This document shows positions 9,476 through 19,704 of a stretch of 64,000 nucleotides of DNA, one piece after another. The first letter of the stretch is position 1; every line of letters begins with the position of its first letter. The notes beneath the pieces are model-generated. The model saw nothing but the letters and a program-made list of their open reading frames with translations. It was not told the DNA's origin and made no database searches. Source of the DNA: Candidatus Heimdallarchaeum endolithica (GTDB lineage: Archaea; Asgardarchaeota; Heimdallarchaeia; Heimdallarchaeales; Heimdallarchaeaceae); contig CP084167.1 of assembly GCA_021513715.1 (NCBI GenBank), positions 2,741,174 to 2,805,173 on the forward strand, given 5' to 3'. A program made the translations under genes and the position numbers.

Positions 9476-12400
9476 ATGATAAATGACTTGCCAATGGATA
9501 ATTTTGAAAAATCCATTGAACGGTTAAAAGAGATATTTATATGGAATCGAGCTCTGTCTAATTTAAATAGTAGTAAAAAAATAAGAAATGCAAAGGAATT
9601 TCTAAAATTTAATTTGTTAAAAGTTAAAGGCCCATACATTGAATATATTGCTGCTCCAAAGTTTAGTGATGTTGAATTCACTCAATTTTGCGAAAAATTA
9701 AATATTGACCCCTCTGTAATCTTTGCTTACAAGCAAGTTTTATTTAAAAAAAATACTAATTGTTTTCTTTATAATCATCAAAGTAAGTTTATTGAAAGTG
9801 TATTTTCTTATGAAAATTGTGACTTTACATTATCTGTACCTACAGCATCTGGGAAAACCGAGGCTTTTTTGCTTCCTATATTAGATGTTTGTATAAAAGA
9901 TCGATCCAATACACTAAAGTCCATCTTATTTTATCCAACTAAAACCTTGGCTGTTGATCAATTAAATCGAATTATAAAATATATATATGCTGTTAACCTT
10001 TTTTCTAAAAAGAGGGAAATTAACATAGGAATTTGGGATGGAGACACAAAACAAGAAGTAAACAATGATGCTGATCAATGGAATTCTATTAAACCAGATA
10101 GCATTATAAGAGGTATTAAATGTCCTGAGTGTTCTAATAAATTAAAAATAGGTAAAGGAGAAGTAATTTATTGCGATAATTGTAACTTTGAAAGTTATTG
10201 GATAAAGGCGACACGTAGAGCAATAAAAAATGGTGTCGATATATTAATAACTAATCCAGAAGCTTTTGATTATTTATTCGTAGACCCCAATGAAGACAAA
10301 ATAAACATAATTGGTGATAAAACTTTTAATGAAAATGTAAAATATGTTGTTTTTGATGAAGCTCACACTTGGTTTGGAGCTTCTGGTGCAGCAATTCACA
10401 TGTTATGTCAAAGATTAAGATTTTTTTATGGAGACAAACTTAAATTTTTTATTATATCCGCCACCATTAATGACCCAAAAACTTTTGGTAAAAAAATAAC
10501 GGGAAGAGAGAATATAACAATTAATTTTGAACCAGAAACTATCTATTATAACCTAAAAAAAGTTGATTATGGCAGAATTCCCGCTTGTTTGCCAGAAAAA
10601 GCATTCAGTTTTTTACATGAAATAATAAAATTGTCTGATAATGATACTGAACTTGTGAATTCTATCGATAATTTAAAAGATAAATCGATTATTCAGTTGT
10701 TGCATCTACTAAAATATTTTGAAGGAAATAAATTGTCGCCTTCATTAAATTCTTTAGTAGTTGAACTCAAGAATTTAACATTTGAAGAGTTTATAACTAA
10801 TGAATTGTTTGTTAACGATCTGAAATTACGTGTTATTAATCATTTACCTGAAGTGCTACATTTAAGAGATTTTTTATCAAAAAAGGATGATAAACAGATA
10901 ACTTTTACCCATTTTCTAAAAGTTGTAGACTATATAAAAGAAAACATAGAGAAAAAACACAATATAACTCGATATGATGAAGAATATCAGACAATTACAA
11001 TATCTCTATTAACTATTGGTCGTTTAGCAAGTTTACTTCAAGACAGATTACATTATTTTATTCAAGGAAATGATGGAATTAATTATTGTGAAAGTTGTGG
11101 CTTAATAACTACAAAGAAAATATGTGATGGCTGTGGTAACGAAATAACCAGTAAATTGCTTTTTTGTTCAACATGTCACAATATTTTTGTTTCTACAATA
11201 CCAGAAATTGGAGAGGTTAGTGACCCTCAAGATCTTGAATCTCAAACAAAGCTTTTTGAATTAGAAACTTATACCCCTGTTGAAAAGGAATGTCCTAAAT
11301 GTGGTAACAACATTTCAAGGACTAATAGATTGCGTGATGGTAGCGTTTATCATCCACAACTAATAAGTCAGTTTTTGTCTGTTTATGGTAAAATCATACC
11401 TTCAAAAAAAATGCTAGTTTTTGCTGATAGTAGAAAACTTGCAGAAAGAATTGGATATGACTTTTTAAATAATGATTATCAACTTGTTATTCAAAAATAT
11501 ATGCTGTCTTCTCTTTCTAAACCTAAAAAAGCTTACGATCTTTATCGAGACGTTATTAATTTCATTAACAAAGTTTATTATTATCCAATTTTTAAATCTT
11601 TGCAAGATTCAGCAAGTAGAAGGATTTGGAAAGATTTTTATGAAGAAGAATTAAGAAAATATGCACGATTAAATAATGCTTCTATGTTAATTGAAGCGTG
11701 TTTAATTACTCCTTCTACCATTTTAGAAAATTCAGATAACGATATTCAAGCATTTTTAGGACACTTAATATTTAAAAAACTTATTCAAACAGGCTCATTC
11801 AAAAAAAACAAAGTTCAATTTTATGGATATACTTTAGAGAGGATTTTAGAACTAGATCTAAAAATAGACAATGAAAAATTATTAGCTGAACTTCCATGTG
11901 TAATAAAAAATTTGTATGAATCTAATTTTTTGACTTTCTATAAAAAAGACGCAATTGAAGCAAATATAAGAGACAAGATAAGAGATGAGGATGAAGTTAA
12001 TGATTTATTAAACTATTTTGATAAACAAACAATTGCTTTAAATCAAATTTTGGAAAAAGTGTCGTTTCGAATACCTGATGATTGTTATGGACTTTTTGAT
12101 CGAGCAAATAGAGTTTTTGGATATCAAATCGCAAATAGAACTGATTATTACATATCAAAAGTAGATAATGTCTTTATCTGTAAATCGTGTAAGAAAGCTT
12201 TTCCTTCTATTGATAATTCATTAGAAAAATGTCCCCTTTGTTCAAATGAACTTATAGATGGCAATAGAGAACAAGGTGGTGGCTATATAACTGATTATAC
12301 AAGTGTTGGACTTCCATATGATTATTGGAGTAGAGAATTATCAACAAAAGACAATATAGAAAATGAAGTTTTGGCTATTACTGTGCATAGAGCAGGTATT

Positions 12401-14242
12401 CCTCCAGAATTAAGAAGTGTTATTGAAGATTGTTTTAAAGATAAGATACCCAAAATAAATATTATTTCTGCAACCACTACTTTTGAGTTAGGAATAGATA
12501 TCGGAGATTTAGATACTGTTTTCCTTGTTGGACTACCACCTGGTGTGTCAAATTATGTTCAAAGAGCTGGAAGAGCTGGAAGAAGTAAAGGACATTCATC
12601 TACAATTGTTACTTTTATAAGAAGTGGAAATGCAATCGATAATTATTACTTTGAAAAATTGGAAACTAGATATTTTGTTTCGAATCCCATTTCTCTGATA
12701 CCAGAAAATAAAGACGTAGAAGTAATATTTGCTTGTCATATAATTACTTTAATTTGTGGATATTTAGCAAGAAATTATGATCCGGATGATACTTTCAAAA
12801 GAATTTGGAACGATGCAGAAATTATAAAGCGGGCTAGCATGTTCACTAGACGAATAAAACAACGTACAATGCTATTTACTATGTTGATTAAGGAAAAGAA
12901 GTATGAAGAAATATATGATATTGTTCAACAATGCTACAATTACGAAGGTATTTTGATTTTGGATAAAATTTTAAACAAAAAAAACAATTTATCAATTATC
13001 CATCGAATATATTCTTATCTATCTCACTACGAGAATATGAAACTATCAAGAGAAACTCAGAAAAAGATGGCAGAGAATTTTCGTTTCTTTAGCCAAGTTC
13101 TCAGAGTTATTGGATACCTCGCAAACTATAGAGGTTTTATGGAAACAATTCCAATAAAGAATAAGGATTTTGATAAGCTTGAGGACAAATCAATATTAAT
13201 GGCAATAAAAGAAAATTATCCTGGTTATTACAATAATAATAAAGCATTATCAGGTAAAACGATCACTGGTGGAATTCAGATAATTTCAATGACACAGTTT
13301 ATTACGGATAAAGTTTATGCTTCAAAAAGAATATTGACTACTAAAATCTGTAACAATAAAAGTTGTTTATATTATAATACAAAAGCAGAAAAAGAGTTAG
13401 ACACATGCATTCTCTGCGGTGATGATCTTACAGAAATTGAGATTTACGCTCCCGAACAGATAATTATAAAGCGCATGCAAGTTGATTTAGGTTATCAGTC
13501 TTATCCTTTTATTGTTCAAGACTTAATCATAGATAAAACAACTGACTCAAAAGAAATTTTATTATCAAAAAAGACATCTATGATAGTGAAAAAATCTTTA
13601 TCAAGCTTGGTTACTTTCGTGCCAAGTTTCAGTTATCGTTACAGAAGTTCTTCTTCGTGGGGTGTTCTTCCTTCCCAAGCAGAAATAGTTGAAGATGTTG
13701 TTAACACGGAAGATAGTATAATAAGTAATGACTTCACGTTTGACGAACTTTTAAATAATTTTATGCAAGAAGAAAAGGTAGATACTTCTAACTATGTCTC
13801 TATAGGTTATTCTTTTGAAACAAGAACGTGCTCATTTTACATTCCCTTTTCAGTAATAGTTGAAAATGAATATGAAGAAAATAATCCCGTTGCAAATCAT
13901 ATGATAGCTGTTTTTGAATCTACTTTTATTCAAGCATTGTCTAAAGCCATATCACTGGTAATTGGTTGTAGTATTGATGACTTTGAGGTTATTACAACAA
14001 ATCTTAGTGATAAATTACGCTTTTCCATTGCGGATAGTAGTGAAGGAGGAAATGGTGTTGCTGATTCTGCATATAATAATCTGGAAACAATTATTTCTAC
14101 ATGTTTAGATGTTGTACAGTGTGAAAGCTGCAGAAGTTTTTGTAAAAAATGTGTATTACTTGAGAGAACTCCTGAATATATAATTAAAAATGGCTTATTA
14201 AACAGACTAGTTGCCGAAAAAGTGTTGAAGAGGTTGCTATAA
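9476..14242 (+). CDS. Giant DEAH-box helicase with zinc ribbons and C-terminal MZB/DUF1998-like domain (DpdJ/DrmA/DruE-like)
   Basis: This 1588-residue superfamily 2 helicase has Walker A PTASGKT (122-128), DEAH (294-297), ISATIND (motif III), ATTTFELGIDIGD (motif V) and QRAGRAGR (motif VI). A zinc ribbon of CPEC...CDNC type is inserted near residues 215-240. More ribbons (CESC, CDGC, CSTC, CPKC, later CKSC and CPLC) lie in the insertion between the two RecA lobes. The end carries EGGNGVADSAY then C1549, C1552, C1556 and C1559, the signature of MZB/DUF1998 helicases such as MrfA, DISARM DrmA, Druantia DruE and DpdJ. The likely role is ATP-driven unwinding or translocation on invading DNA. A GTGAGG ribosome site lies 12 bp before the ATG. 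It heads a five-gene overlapping operon. The assignment among the named systems is inference. Confidence 0.88.
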   Translation: MINDLPMDNFEKSIERLKEIFIWNRALSNLNSSKKIRNAKEFLKFNLLKVKGPYIEYIAAPKFSDVEFTQFCEKLNIDPSVIFAYKQVLFKKNTNCFLYNHQSKFIESVFSYENCDFTLSVPTASGKTEAFLLPILDVCIKDRSNTLKSILFYPTKTLAVDQLNRIIKYIYAVNLFSKKREINIGIWDGDTKQEVNNDADQWNSIKPDSIIRGIKCPECSNKLKIGKGEVIYCDNCNFESYWIKATRRAIKNGVDILITNPEAFDYLFVDPNEDKINIIGDKTFNENVKYVVFDEAHTWFGASGAAIHMLCQRLRFFYGDKLKFFIISATINDPKTFGKKITGRENITINFEPETIYYNLKKVDYGRIPACLPEKAFSFLHEIIKLSDNDTELVNSIDNLKDKSIIQLLHLLKYFEGNKLSPSLNSLVVELKNLTFEEFITNELFVNDLKLRVINHLPEVLHLRDFLSKKDDKQITFTHFLKVVDYIKENIEKKHNITRYDEEYQTITISLLTIGRLASLLQDRLHYFIQGNDGINYCESCGLITTKKICDGCGNEITSKLLFCSTCHNIFVSTIPEIGEVSDPQDLESQTKLFELETYTPVEKECPKCGNNISRTNRLRDGSVYHPQLISQFLSVYGKIIPSKKMLVFADSRKLAERIGYDFLNNDYQLVIQKYMLSSLSKPKKAYDLYRDVINFINKVYYYPIFKSLQDSASRRIWKDFYEEELRKYARLNNASMLIEACLITPSTILENSDNDIQAFLGHLIFKKLIQTGSFKKNKVQFYGYTLERILELDLKIDNEKLLAELPCVIKNLYESNFLTFYKKDAIEANIRDKIRDEDEVNDLLNYFDKQTIALNQILEKVSFRIPDDCYGLFDRANRVFGYQIANRTDYYISKVDNVFICKSCKKAFPSIDNSLEKCPLCSNELIDGNREQGGGYITDYTSVGLPYDYWSRELSTKDNIENEVLAITVHRAGIPPELRSVIEDCFKDKIPKINIISATTTFELGIDIGDLDTVFLVGLPPGVSNYVQRAGRAGRSKGHSSTIVTFIRSGNAIDNYYFEKLETRYFVSNPISLIPENKDVEVIFACHIITLICGYLARNYDPDDTFKRIWNDAEIIKRASMFTRRIKQRTMLFTMLIKEKKYEEIYDIVQQCYNYEGILILDKILNKKNNLSIIHRIYSYLSHYENMKLSRETQKKMAENFRFFSQVLRVIGYLANYRGFMETIPIKNKDFDKLEDKSILMAIKENYPGYYNNNKALSGKTITGGIQIISMTQFITDKVYASKRILTTKICNNKSCLYYNTKAEKELDTCILCGDDLTEIEIYAPEQIIIKRMQVDLGYQSYPFIVQDLIIDKTTDSKEILLSKKTSMIVKKSLSSLVTFVPSFSYRYRSSSSWGVLPSQAEIVEDVVNTEDSIISNDFTFDELLNNFMQEEKVDTSNYVSIGYSFETRTCSFYIPFSVIVENEYEENNPVANHMIAVFESTFIQALSKAISLVIGCSIDDFEVITTNLSDKLRFSIADSSEGGNGVADSAYNNLETIISTCLDVVQCESCRSFCKKCVLLERTPEYIIKNGLLNRLVAEKVLKRLL

Positions 14243-15168
14243 TGGGGGTTTTTGACACTTATATAAATATAATATCGCGAAATAACTATGTTTTAATTAT
14301 CGAAGAAAATATTGATTCATTATTGCGTTGTATTCCTCTTCTTCAATTACTTAATATAAATCATTTTACTTATCCGTATAGTTGGTCTCACCCACATAAA
14401 TCAATCTTCTTTAATTTTGTGAAACATGATTTTATTCATATAACTGATGTAAAAAAGGGATTTTCCTCTGAAGAAAATTCTCCTTATTGTATGATCACTA
14501 CAGCTTTACATGAAAAACTAATGCCTGAATATTCTATTAGTTCTATGCTTAATCTGAAGAAAAACTGCCCTTTTGTCATAGTTCTGACTGAAAATGATGC
14601 TTCATCAGAGATTCTTTATGGTTTTATCAGACCATTAAAAGAAACAAACCTTATTCACAAAAATTATTATATCTATTATACTGACTTATATGAGGAGATA
14701 ATTTCTTTTTTGGAGAAAAGTAGTTTTTTTCAAATAAATTTTGATAAGACCATGAATTTATACTTAAATTTAGTTGCTTTTATCTATTCTGAAGTAAATA
14801 ACATGGAATTTAACGATATAGTTGAATTAATAATATTTCTCATAGAAGATGTTGTTAATCCTTTCTATTACTCTATAGCTGCAATTCTAGAAAATGTAAA
14901 AATTGCTCATAAACATTTGCTTCTTGAAAATATTTGCGACAACTTCAGTTATTTTTTTGAAATGGACAAACATGAATTGAGAAAAATAAAAAACTACATT
15001 ATAGAAGTTTATGAGGCAAATAAACTTGATTATCACTTTTTTTTAGAAAAATATGAAAAATCGAGAAATTATTTAGAAGAAATAAGAAAATTACAAGAAG
15101 AAATTGGAAATTCAGCAGGAGGTGTGTTGTTATCTCAATTGAAAACTATGTTCAGCCCTTTATTTTGA
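14242..15168 (+). CDS. Unknown 308-residue protein, second gene of the helicase operon
   Basis: The ATG shares its first base with the last base of the helicase stop, so translation is coupled. The N-terminal half alternates strands and helices with an alpha/beta look (YVLIIEENIDSLL, FVIVLTEND). The C-terminal half is helical and ends in a short coiled-coil-like stretch rich in E and K. I see no P-loop, no phospholipase-D HxK motif and no nuclease motif, so it is not a DpdK/DrmC-type PLD nuclease. Its fixed place between helicase and winged-helix gene suggests a structural or sensing subunit, but no function is assigned. Confidence 0.7.
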   Translation: MGVFDTYINIISRNNYVLIIEENIDSLLRCIPLLQLLNINHFTYPYSWSHPHKSIFFNFVKHDFIHITDVKKGFSSEENSPYCMITTALHEKLMPEYSISSMLNLKKNCPFVIVLTENDASSEILYGFIRPLKETNLIHKNYYIYYTDLYEEIISFLEKSSFFQINFDKTMNLYLNLVAFIYSEVNNMEFNDIVELIIFLIEDVVNPFYYSIAAILENVKIAHKHLLLENICDNFSYFFEMDKHELRKIKNYIIEVYEANKLDYHFFLEKYEKSRNYLEEIRKLQEEIGNSAGGVLLSQLKTMFSPLF

Positions 15169-16070
15169 ATGTTATTCAAAATATCACTAAAATAGAACAG
15201 TTAGTTGCTTATATTTATAACCAAAAGGGTTGTAATGAAAATCAAATTTATGAAGAAGTTTATTCTACTACTTCAAAATCATTAAAGGAAAAAATTAACT
15301 TTTTACATATTGTTGGAGCTATTGAAAAAAGAAAAGATAAAATTGTTTTAGAATCGAATTTTAATAAAAGTTTGAATTCTATTTTTGGTTCAAAGATAAG
15401 AGTTCCTAAAAATAAGAAAGAAAGAGAACTGGTATTTAGTAAAATTAAAGTTGAACTATTAGAATTATTAGCAGCTCAATCTTTTGACATTGATATAGAG
15501 AAAAATTATACATTCAAAAATCAAGCTGCAACACTTTTAATTTATTCTTATATGACTAATAATTCACATAATTACCTGACCCTGAAACAGCAATCTATCG
15601 ATCGTATTACAGTCTTCTTCAACGAACTTGGCTATAGACCAGTAAATAAAAATGGAAGTGAAATAAAACTTAATACTCATAAACTAGAAAACGCGTTATT
15701 AATTTTATCGCACTTTGGACTAGTTGAAAGAATCAAAGCTAAGACAAGTTACTATTACTATCCAAAATTTGACCCTTACCTCTTTTATTTTATATTAAAA
15801 AAATCACTTAAAAATACAAGAACAGAACAATCTATTTCGGATTTATTAACTTTTATTGGTACTAAATACATTCCTCTGGTTAAAGGATATCGACCAGTAA
15901 TGGATCTCTGTATATCACCTACAATTGGTGGGGCTTTATGGATATTGTTCACACGAAAACACATTAAATTAAGTAACAAAGGCGATGTTAGCATTCTCTC
16001 AAATATTCCATCATTCATAGAAGCTAAATTTTCTGCTAAAGTTAATTGGATAGAGTTGATTAGTAAATGA
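15165..16070 (+). CDS. Winged-helix protein of the defence operon (possible DpdG-like)
   Basis: This is a 301-residue protein. It starts at TTG 15165, overlapping the previous stop by 4 bp, and ends by overlapping the next ATG. Residues 5-65 form a winged-helix pattern: LVAYIYNQKG, a recognition-helix-like segment with SLKEKINFLH, and a wing reading AIEKRKDKIVLE. A second helical segment near 160-205 (ALLILSHFGLVERIK) reads like another winged helix. It probably binds DNA or bridges subunits. Size and position between a DpdJ-type helicase and a large ATPase recall DpdG of bacterial dpd clusters, but that name rests on layout and remembered size only. Confidence 0.65.
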   Translation: MNVIQNITKIEQLVAYIYNQKGCNENQIYEEVYSTTSKSLKEKINFLHIVGAIEKRKDKIVLESNFNKSLNSIFGSKIRVPKNKKERELVFSKIKVELLELLAAQSFDIDIEKNYTFKNQAATLLIYSYMTNNSHNYLTLKQQSIDRITVFFNELGYRPVNKNGSEIKLNTHKLENALLILSHFGLVERIKAKTSYYYYPKFDPYLFYFILKKSLKNTRTEQSISDLLTFIGTKYIPLVKGYRPVMDLCISPTIGGALWILFTRKHIKLSNKGDVSILSNIPSFIEAKFSAKVNWIELISK

Positions 16071-19033
16071 AGCAAGATAGTTTTATATGTCCAAAATTAA
16101 AAAAGGCTGATGAAGCAAAGGAATATAATCTGTCAGCAATTTTTAACGTAGCTGCTGGAAATAGATCTCAATTTAGGGAAATGTTTGAAAAAACTCATAC
16201 TCCCATAATTCTTTATGATATCAATGGATTTGAGACAACAGAAGAAAGTGTGTTTAAAAAGTTTGACTATAACTACCCTGGTAATCAAGCAGTAGTTATT
16301 GAAGGTGAAACTGGAACAGGAAAATCAGAAATATGCGTTAAATTGGTTTATTTATTGAGTGATGCAAGTTGGGAAATTGTTCACATTCATAAAAATATGG
16401 ATCTCCTGACAATGATTTTGCATCTACTAGAGTTTTACAAAGAATTCACAGGTCGAGATTATCCAAAAAGTTCTGAATTCAGAACAATGAAAAGTGAACT
16501 AATGGACCCTAATAAAAGACACTCTATTGCAAAAGTGGTTGTTGGAAATTTTTTTGCAAAGGATATCTTTCAAACACAAGAAAATAAGAATGAAATTGTT
16601 AGACATGAGCAAATTATCGATAACTTTGAAAAATTATTTATCGAAAAAATAGGAAAAATAATAAGAGAACAACAAGTAACTGACTTTCAAGTTGAATTTA
16701 TAACTAGACCTGATGTTAATAGATACAAATGTGTCGAACAACTTCTTGAATTAATTGACGAAACTATTAATCTAGATGAAGATATTTCAACGAAAATTGA
16801 AAACTTGCTAGAATTTGTTAATAGCAGGTTGTGGATTCATCTGAACAGTTATTTTGATACACCAAAAATTGATGAAATTATGGATGCTATTAGTATCGCA
16901 GCCAGAGACATGAATAAACGCGTAGTTATGGTGATTGAAGACCTAAAAATAGCGAGTCTAGATTTACAGAAATTGCTGAGATATATGGAACGTGATGAAT
17001 CTGATGATAGGTGGGATTTTTTAATTGCAGGGACATCAGATATCATTGAAATAGTGAAAAAAGAAGCTACTAGACGTGATCGTTTTCACTTCTTTAGAAC
17101 CAACAAAAAAGATGAAACTCAAGTACGATTTTTGACAGAGAATAATTCAGATGAATTTGCAAAGAAATATTTCTCATTTTTGTATGATAATTTCAAAAGT
17201 GAATGTAAATATTGCAATAAGTGTGCGAATTCAAATATGAAAATGGTATTCCCCTACAATAATGAATTTTTAAGGCGTGTTTTTAGTAAACTTAATGATA
17301 AAAAGCCACGAACATACATTCAAAAATTATACGCAGGAATAAAGCATTATCTGAATACAGGAGAAACTCCAACTAATGCATCAGAAATTAAGCGACTGAG
17401 GAGAGAATTTCTAGAATATAAAAAAGAAATACATGATGAAAATCTAAAGAATTTTATTTCTTTTTATTACAAAGAAGAAAAGATTGATAATAAAGCGTAC
17501 TATAGAATACACAAAGCATTTTTTAACTTCTTTAACATCCCGATGGATGCAATTCCCGACGCAGTTGTAGATAATAATTTTGTTAATATTCCAAAAAAAG
17601 AAAAAGAATTTCAGACTACTCTTGATGGCAGTAAAATTGAAATCAGAGAACAGCAAACACAAGCAGTAAAAATTAATGAAGACAAAAACGTAGATATTAT
17701 TGAGGAACTAAAAAGTAAATATAAGATATATTTAGAACAAGCTCACTTCTTGTTTAATGCTACAAAGGCTCAATTAAATAGTGATTATTTAGAATTAAAT
17801 TCACTATTCAAAAAAGGGATAAAGGAATTGCTACAAATATTTACCAATGATTTCTCTTTATCTAACCATTCAAAACTAAAATATAAGTATGGAGTTAATG
17901 AATATCCCATTTATCATAAAAATGAGAGTTTAGATCAATCTGTTTTATCCATGCACATAGATTTAGCTGATTTACCTGAAACTCTGCTAGCTAATATAAT
18001 CTTGTTAGGAAAGGCAGTTGATGATAAAATTAGGTTAGATGTTAACACCAAGATATCATTATGTAAAAACAGTATTCCCATTATTATAAATATTGCTTCT
18101 TTTTGGAGGCAAGATTTCATGAACTATTTATACAAACAATTTAGGGGGCTTTATAGTGGGAAATCAAAAGAGAAGGAAAAGATTGAAGTTGAAGATATTT
18201 TAAGTTCCTTTACTATATTTGTTTTTAGTTTAGGTTTTCCTTATTCTATGTTAGATTCCAAACTAATTTACGACACCTTAAATGATAATGAAAAAATCAA
18301 TAATTTATATGGACAAATAGTTTTAAATTGTGAAGAAACAATTAAAGTTTCATCAAAAAAACTCAAAGAAAAAATAAAGTATCTATTTGATCTTTTTTCA
18401 GAATTAATCTTTGGAACAGGAAATATCCAATTTAAAAGTGATATTAGTTTTCTACGTAATTATGAACAATTATTGGAACATCTGAATAAAATCAATAAAA
18501 CTCAAATCAAGTATTTAGATCGAAGATTAATTTTCGAAAATACTACTGTTTCTGAAATATTTTTAGCTATAAAAGAAATACATTTAGAAATTGATAGAAA
18601 AAGAAAAGTAGAGAACATAGAAATTCAAGTGTTAACAGATCTGTTTGAGAATTTAAACAAAGAAGAAATAAACAACATTAAGACAATAATAAAAGAAAAC
18701 TACCACTTAATTGAAAACCTTACTGCACATAATAAAGCCCACTTACAAAAATTAGAACGTTTTGTTAATATAGAACATATTTATCAAATTTGTGATTATT
18801 TCGAACAAATATACAGTAGATTATTTTTCAGTGGTGTTGGCGATGAGCAACTCCTACAATGCAAATTATTAACAATAAATGAATACTTGTTTTTTAGATG
18901 GCTAAAAAGACAGGAAGGAATTAAAGTTCTTCTGTATTTTTGTAATAATAAATTTCATAGTGAAGATAAAGAAACCGCTGAATTACTAGATTCGATTATT
19001 AAAAAAATGGAGGTTATTTTGAATGCCTGTTAG
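16067..19033 (+). CDS. Large P-loop ATPase of the defence operon (possible DpdH-like)
   Basis: This 988-residue protein has Walker A GETGTGKS (80-87) and a hydrophobic Walker B strand ending in E291-D292 (VVMVIEDL). A sensor-like strand FLIAGTSD follows, then R-rich RRDRFHFFRTN where an arginine finger would sit. C380, C383 and C386 form a small Cys cluster. The ATPase core fits AAA+/STAND-type enzymes. Residues beyond 450 are long and helical, with coiled-coil stretches, and match nothing I know. The start codon overlaps the winged-helix stop (ATGA), and the end overlaps the following gene by 11 bp. A regulator or loader for the helicase is a reasonable inference. The DpdH label is based on size, order and ATPase nature alone. 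Confidence 0.75.
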   Translation: MKQDSFICPKLKKADEAKEYNLSAIFNVAAGNRSQFREMFEKTHTPIILYDINGFETTEESVFKKFDYNYPGNQAVVIEGETGTGKSEICVKLVYLLSDASWEIVHIHKNMDLLTMILHLLEFYKEFTGRDYPKSSEFRTMKSELMDPNKRHSIAKVVVGNFFAKDIFQTQENKNEIVRHEQIIDNFEKLFIEKIGKIIREQQVTDFQVEFITRPDVNRYKCVEQLLELIDETINLDEDISTKIENLLEFVNSRLWIHLNSYFDTPKIDEIMDAISIAARDMNKRVVMVIEDLKIASLDLQKLLRYMERDESDDRWDFLIAGTSDIIEIVKKEATRRDRFHFFRTNKKDETQVRFLTENNSDEFAKKYFSFLYDNFKSECKYCNKCANSNMKMVFPYNNEFLRRVFSKLNDKKPRTYIQKLYAGIKHYLNTGETPTNASEIKRLRREFLEYKKEIHDENLKNFISFYYKEEKIDNKAYYRIHKAFFNFFNIPMDAIPDAVVDNNFVNIPKKEKEFQTTLDGSKIEIREQQTQAVKINEDKNVDIIEELKSKYKIYLEQAHFLFNATKAQLNSDYLELNSLFKKGIKELLQIFTNDFSLSNHSKLKYKYGVNEYPIYHKNESLDQSVLSMHIDLADLPETLLANIILLGKAVDDKIRLDVNTKISLCKNSIPIIINIASFWRQDFMNYLYKQFRGLYSGKSKEKEKIEVEDILSSFTIFVFSLGFPYSMLDSKLIYDTLNDNEKINNLYGQIVLNCEETIKVSSKKLKEKIKYLFDLFSELIFGTGNIQFKSDISFLRNYEQLLEHLNKINKTQIKYLDRRLIFENTTVSEIFLAIKEIHLEIDRKRKVENIEIQVLTDLFENLNKEEINNIKTIIKENYHLIENLTAHNKAHLQKLERFVNIEHIYQICDYFEQIYSRLFFSGVGDEQLLQCKLLTINEYLFFRWLKRQEGIKVLLYFCNNKFHSEDKETAELLDSIIKKMEVILNAC

Positions 19034-19700
19034 CCAGTCTCTTAAAGAGATGTTTGACTTTCAAAAAGCAAAAAAAATTAAAAGAGATTTAATAAAAATC
19101 AATGAAAATTTACAGATTATATATTTGTCTCTTATCATATTCAGTAGATTCAAAGCTAGGAAATTGAGTAATCACTTGTTTAACAGTTTTTCTTCAGAAA
19201 ACATAGAAAATGCAATTATTTTAGTAAATAATGAACAAGATAGAAATAAAGTAGGAAAAGAAGTTTCGCGATTACGTAATTATCTAGATAAATTAGCATT
19301 TAATGCAAGTTATGAAGGGATAAATGTGCTAAAGAAATGGCTTGCATTTTATAAATTAGCTGAAAGTATGAAATTATCCAAAAATATTTTATTATTTGCT
19401 CAGAAACAGATTCTAATAATTAAAGAACTTCTAGAAATCTTTGAAAAACTAATAGTATTTAAAAATATTAATGATGTTACAAATAAAAAGAATTTGGAAG
19501 CAGTAATAAATAATTTATCCACGAAAATAGATGTTTACAGCTTGGAAATTGGTAATCCTTTGCACAAGTTCTTGAAGATTTATTACCATAAAACAATTAA
19601 GGGAGAATCCGTTTCATTAGCTGATATCACAGAATTTGCTGTCACACTATCAAAGTCTGATATAGGTGATAAAATATTTCTCCAAATTCTAGATCTTTAA
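19023..19700 (+). CDS. Unknown 225-residue helical protein, last gene of the operon
   Basis: The ATG at 19023 lies inside the end of the ATPase gene (11 bp overlap). The protein is almost wholly alpha-helical and rich in K, N and I (SLKEMFDFQKAKKIKRD, ILLFAQKQILIIKELLEIFEKL). There are no Cys pairs, catalytic motifs or membrane segments. It ends 4 bp before the convergent stop of the gene at 19705. The coupling argues that it is a real small subunit of the same complex. I do not recognise a family. Confidence 0.65.
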   Translation: MPVSQSLKEMFDFQKAKKIKRDLIKINENLQIIYLSLIIFSRFKARKLSNHLFNSFSSENIENAIILVNNEQDRNKVGKEVSRLRNYLDKLAFNASYEGINVLKKWLAFYKLAESMKLSKNILLFAQKQILIIKELLEIFEKLIVFKNINDVTNKKNLEAVINNLSTKIDVYSLEIGNPLHKFLKIYYHKTIKGESVSLADITEFAVTLSKSDIGDKIFLQILDL

Positions 19701-19704
19701 TCTT

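Noticed and set aside
14242-15168. PLD-family nuclease (DpdK/DrmC) next to the helicase
   Set aside because: The expected HxK(x)4D motif is absent from this 308-residue protein.
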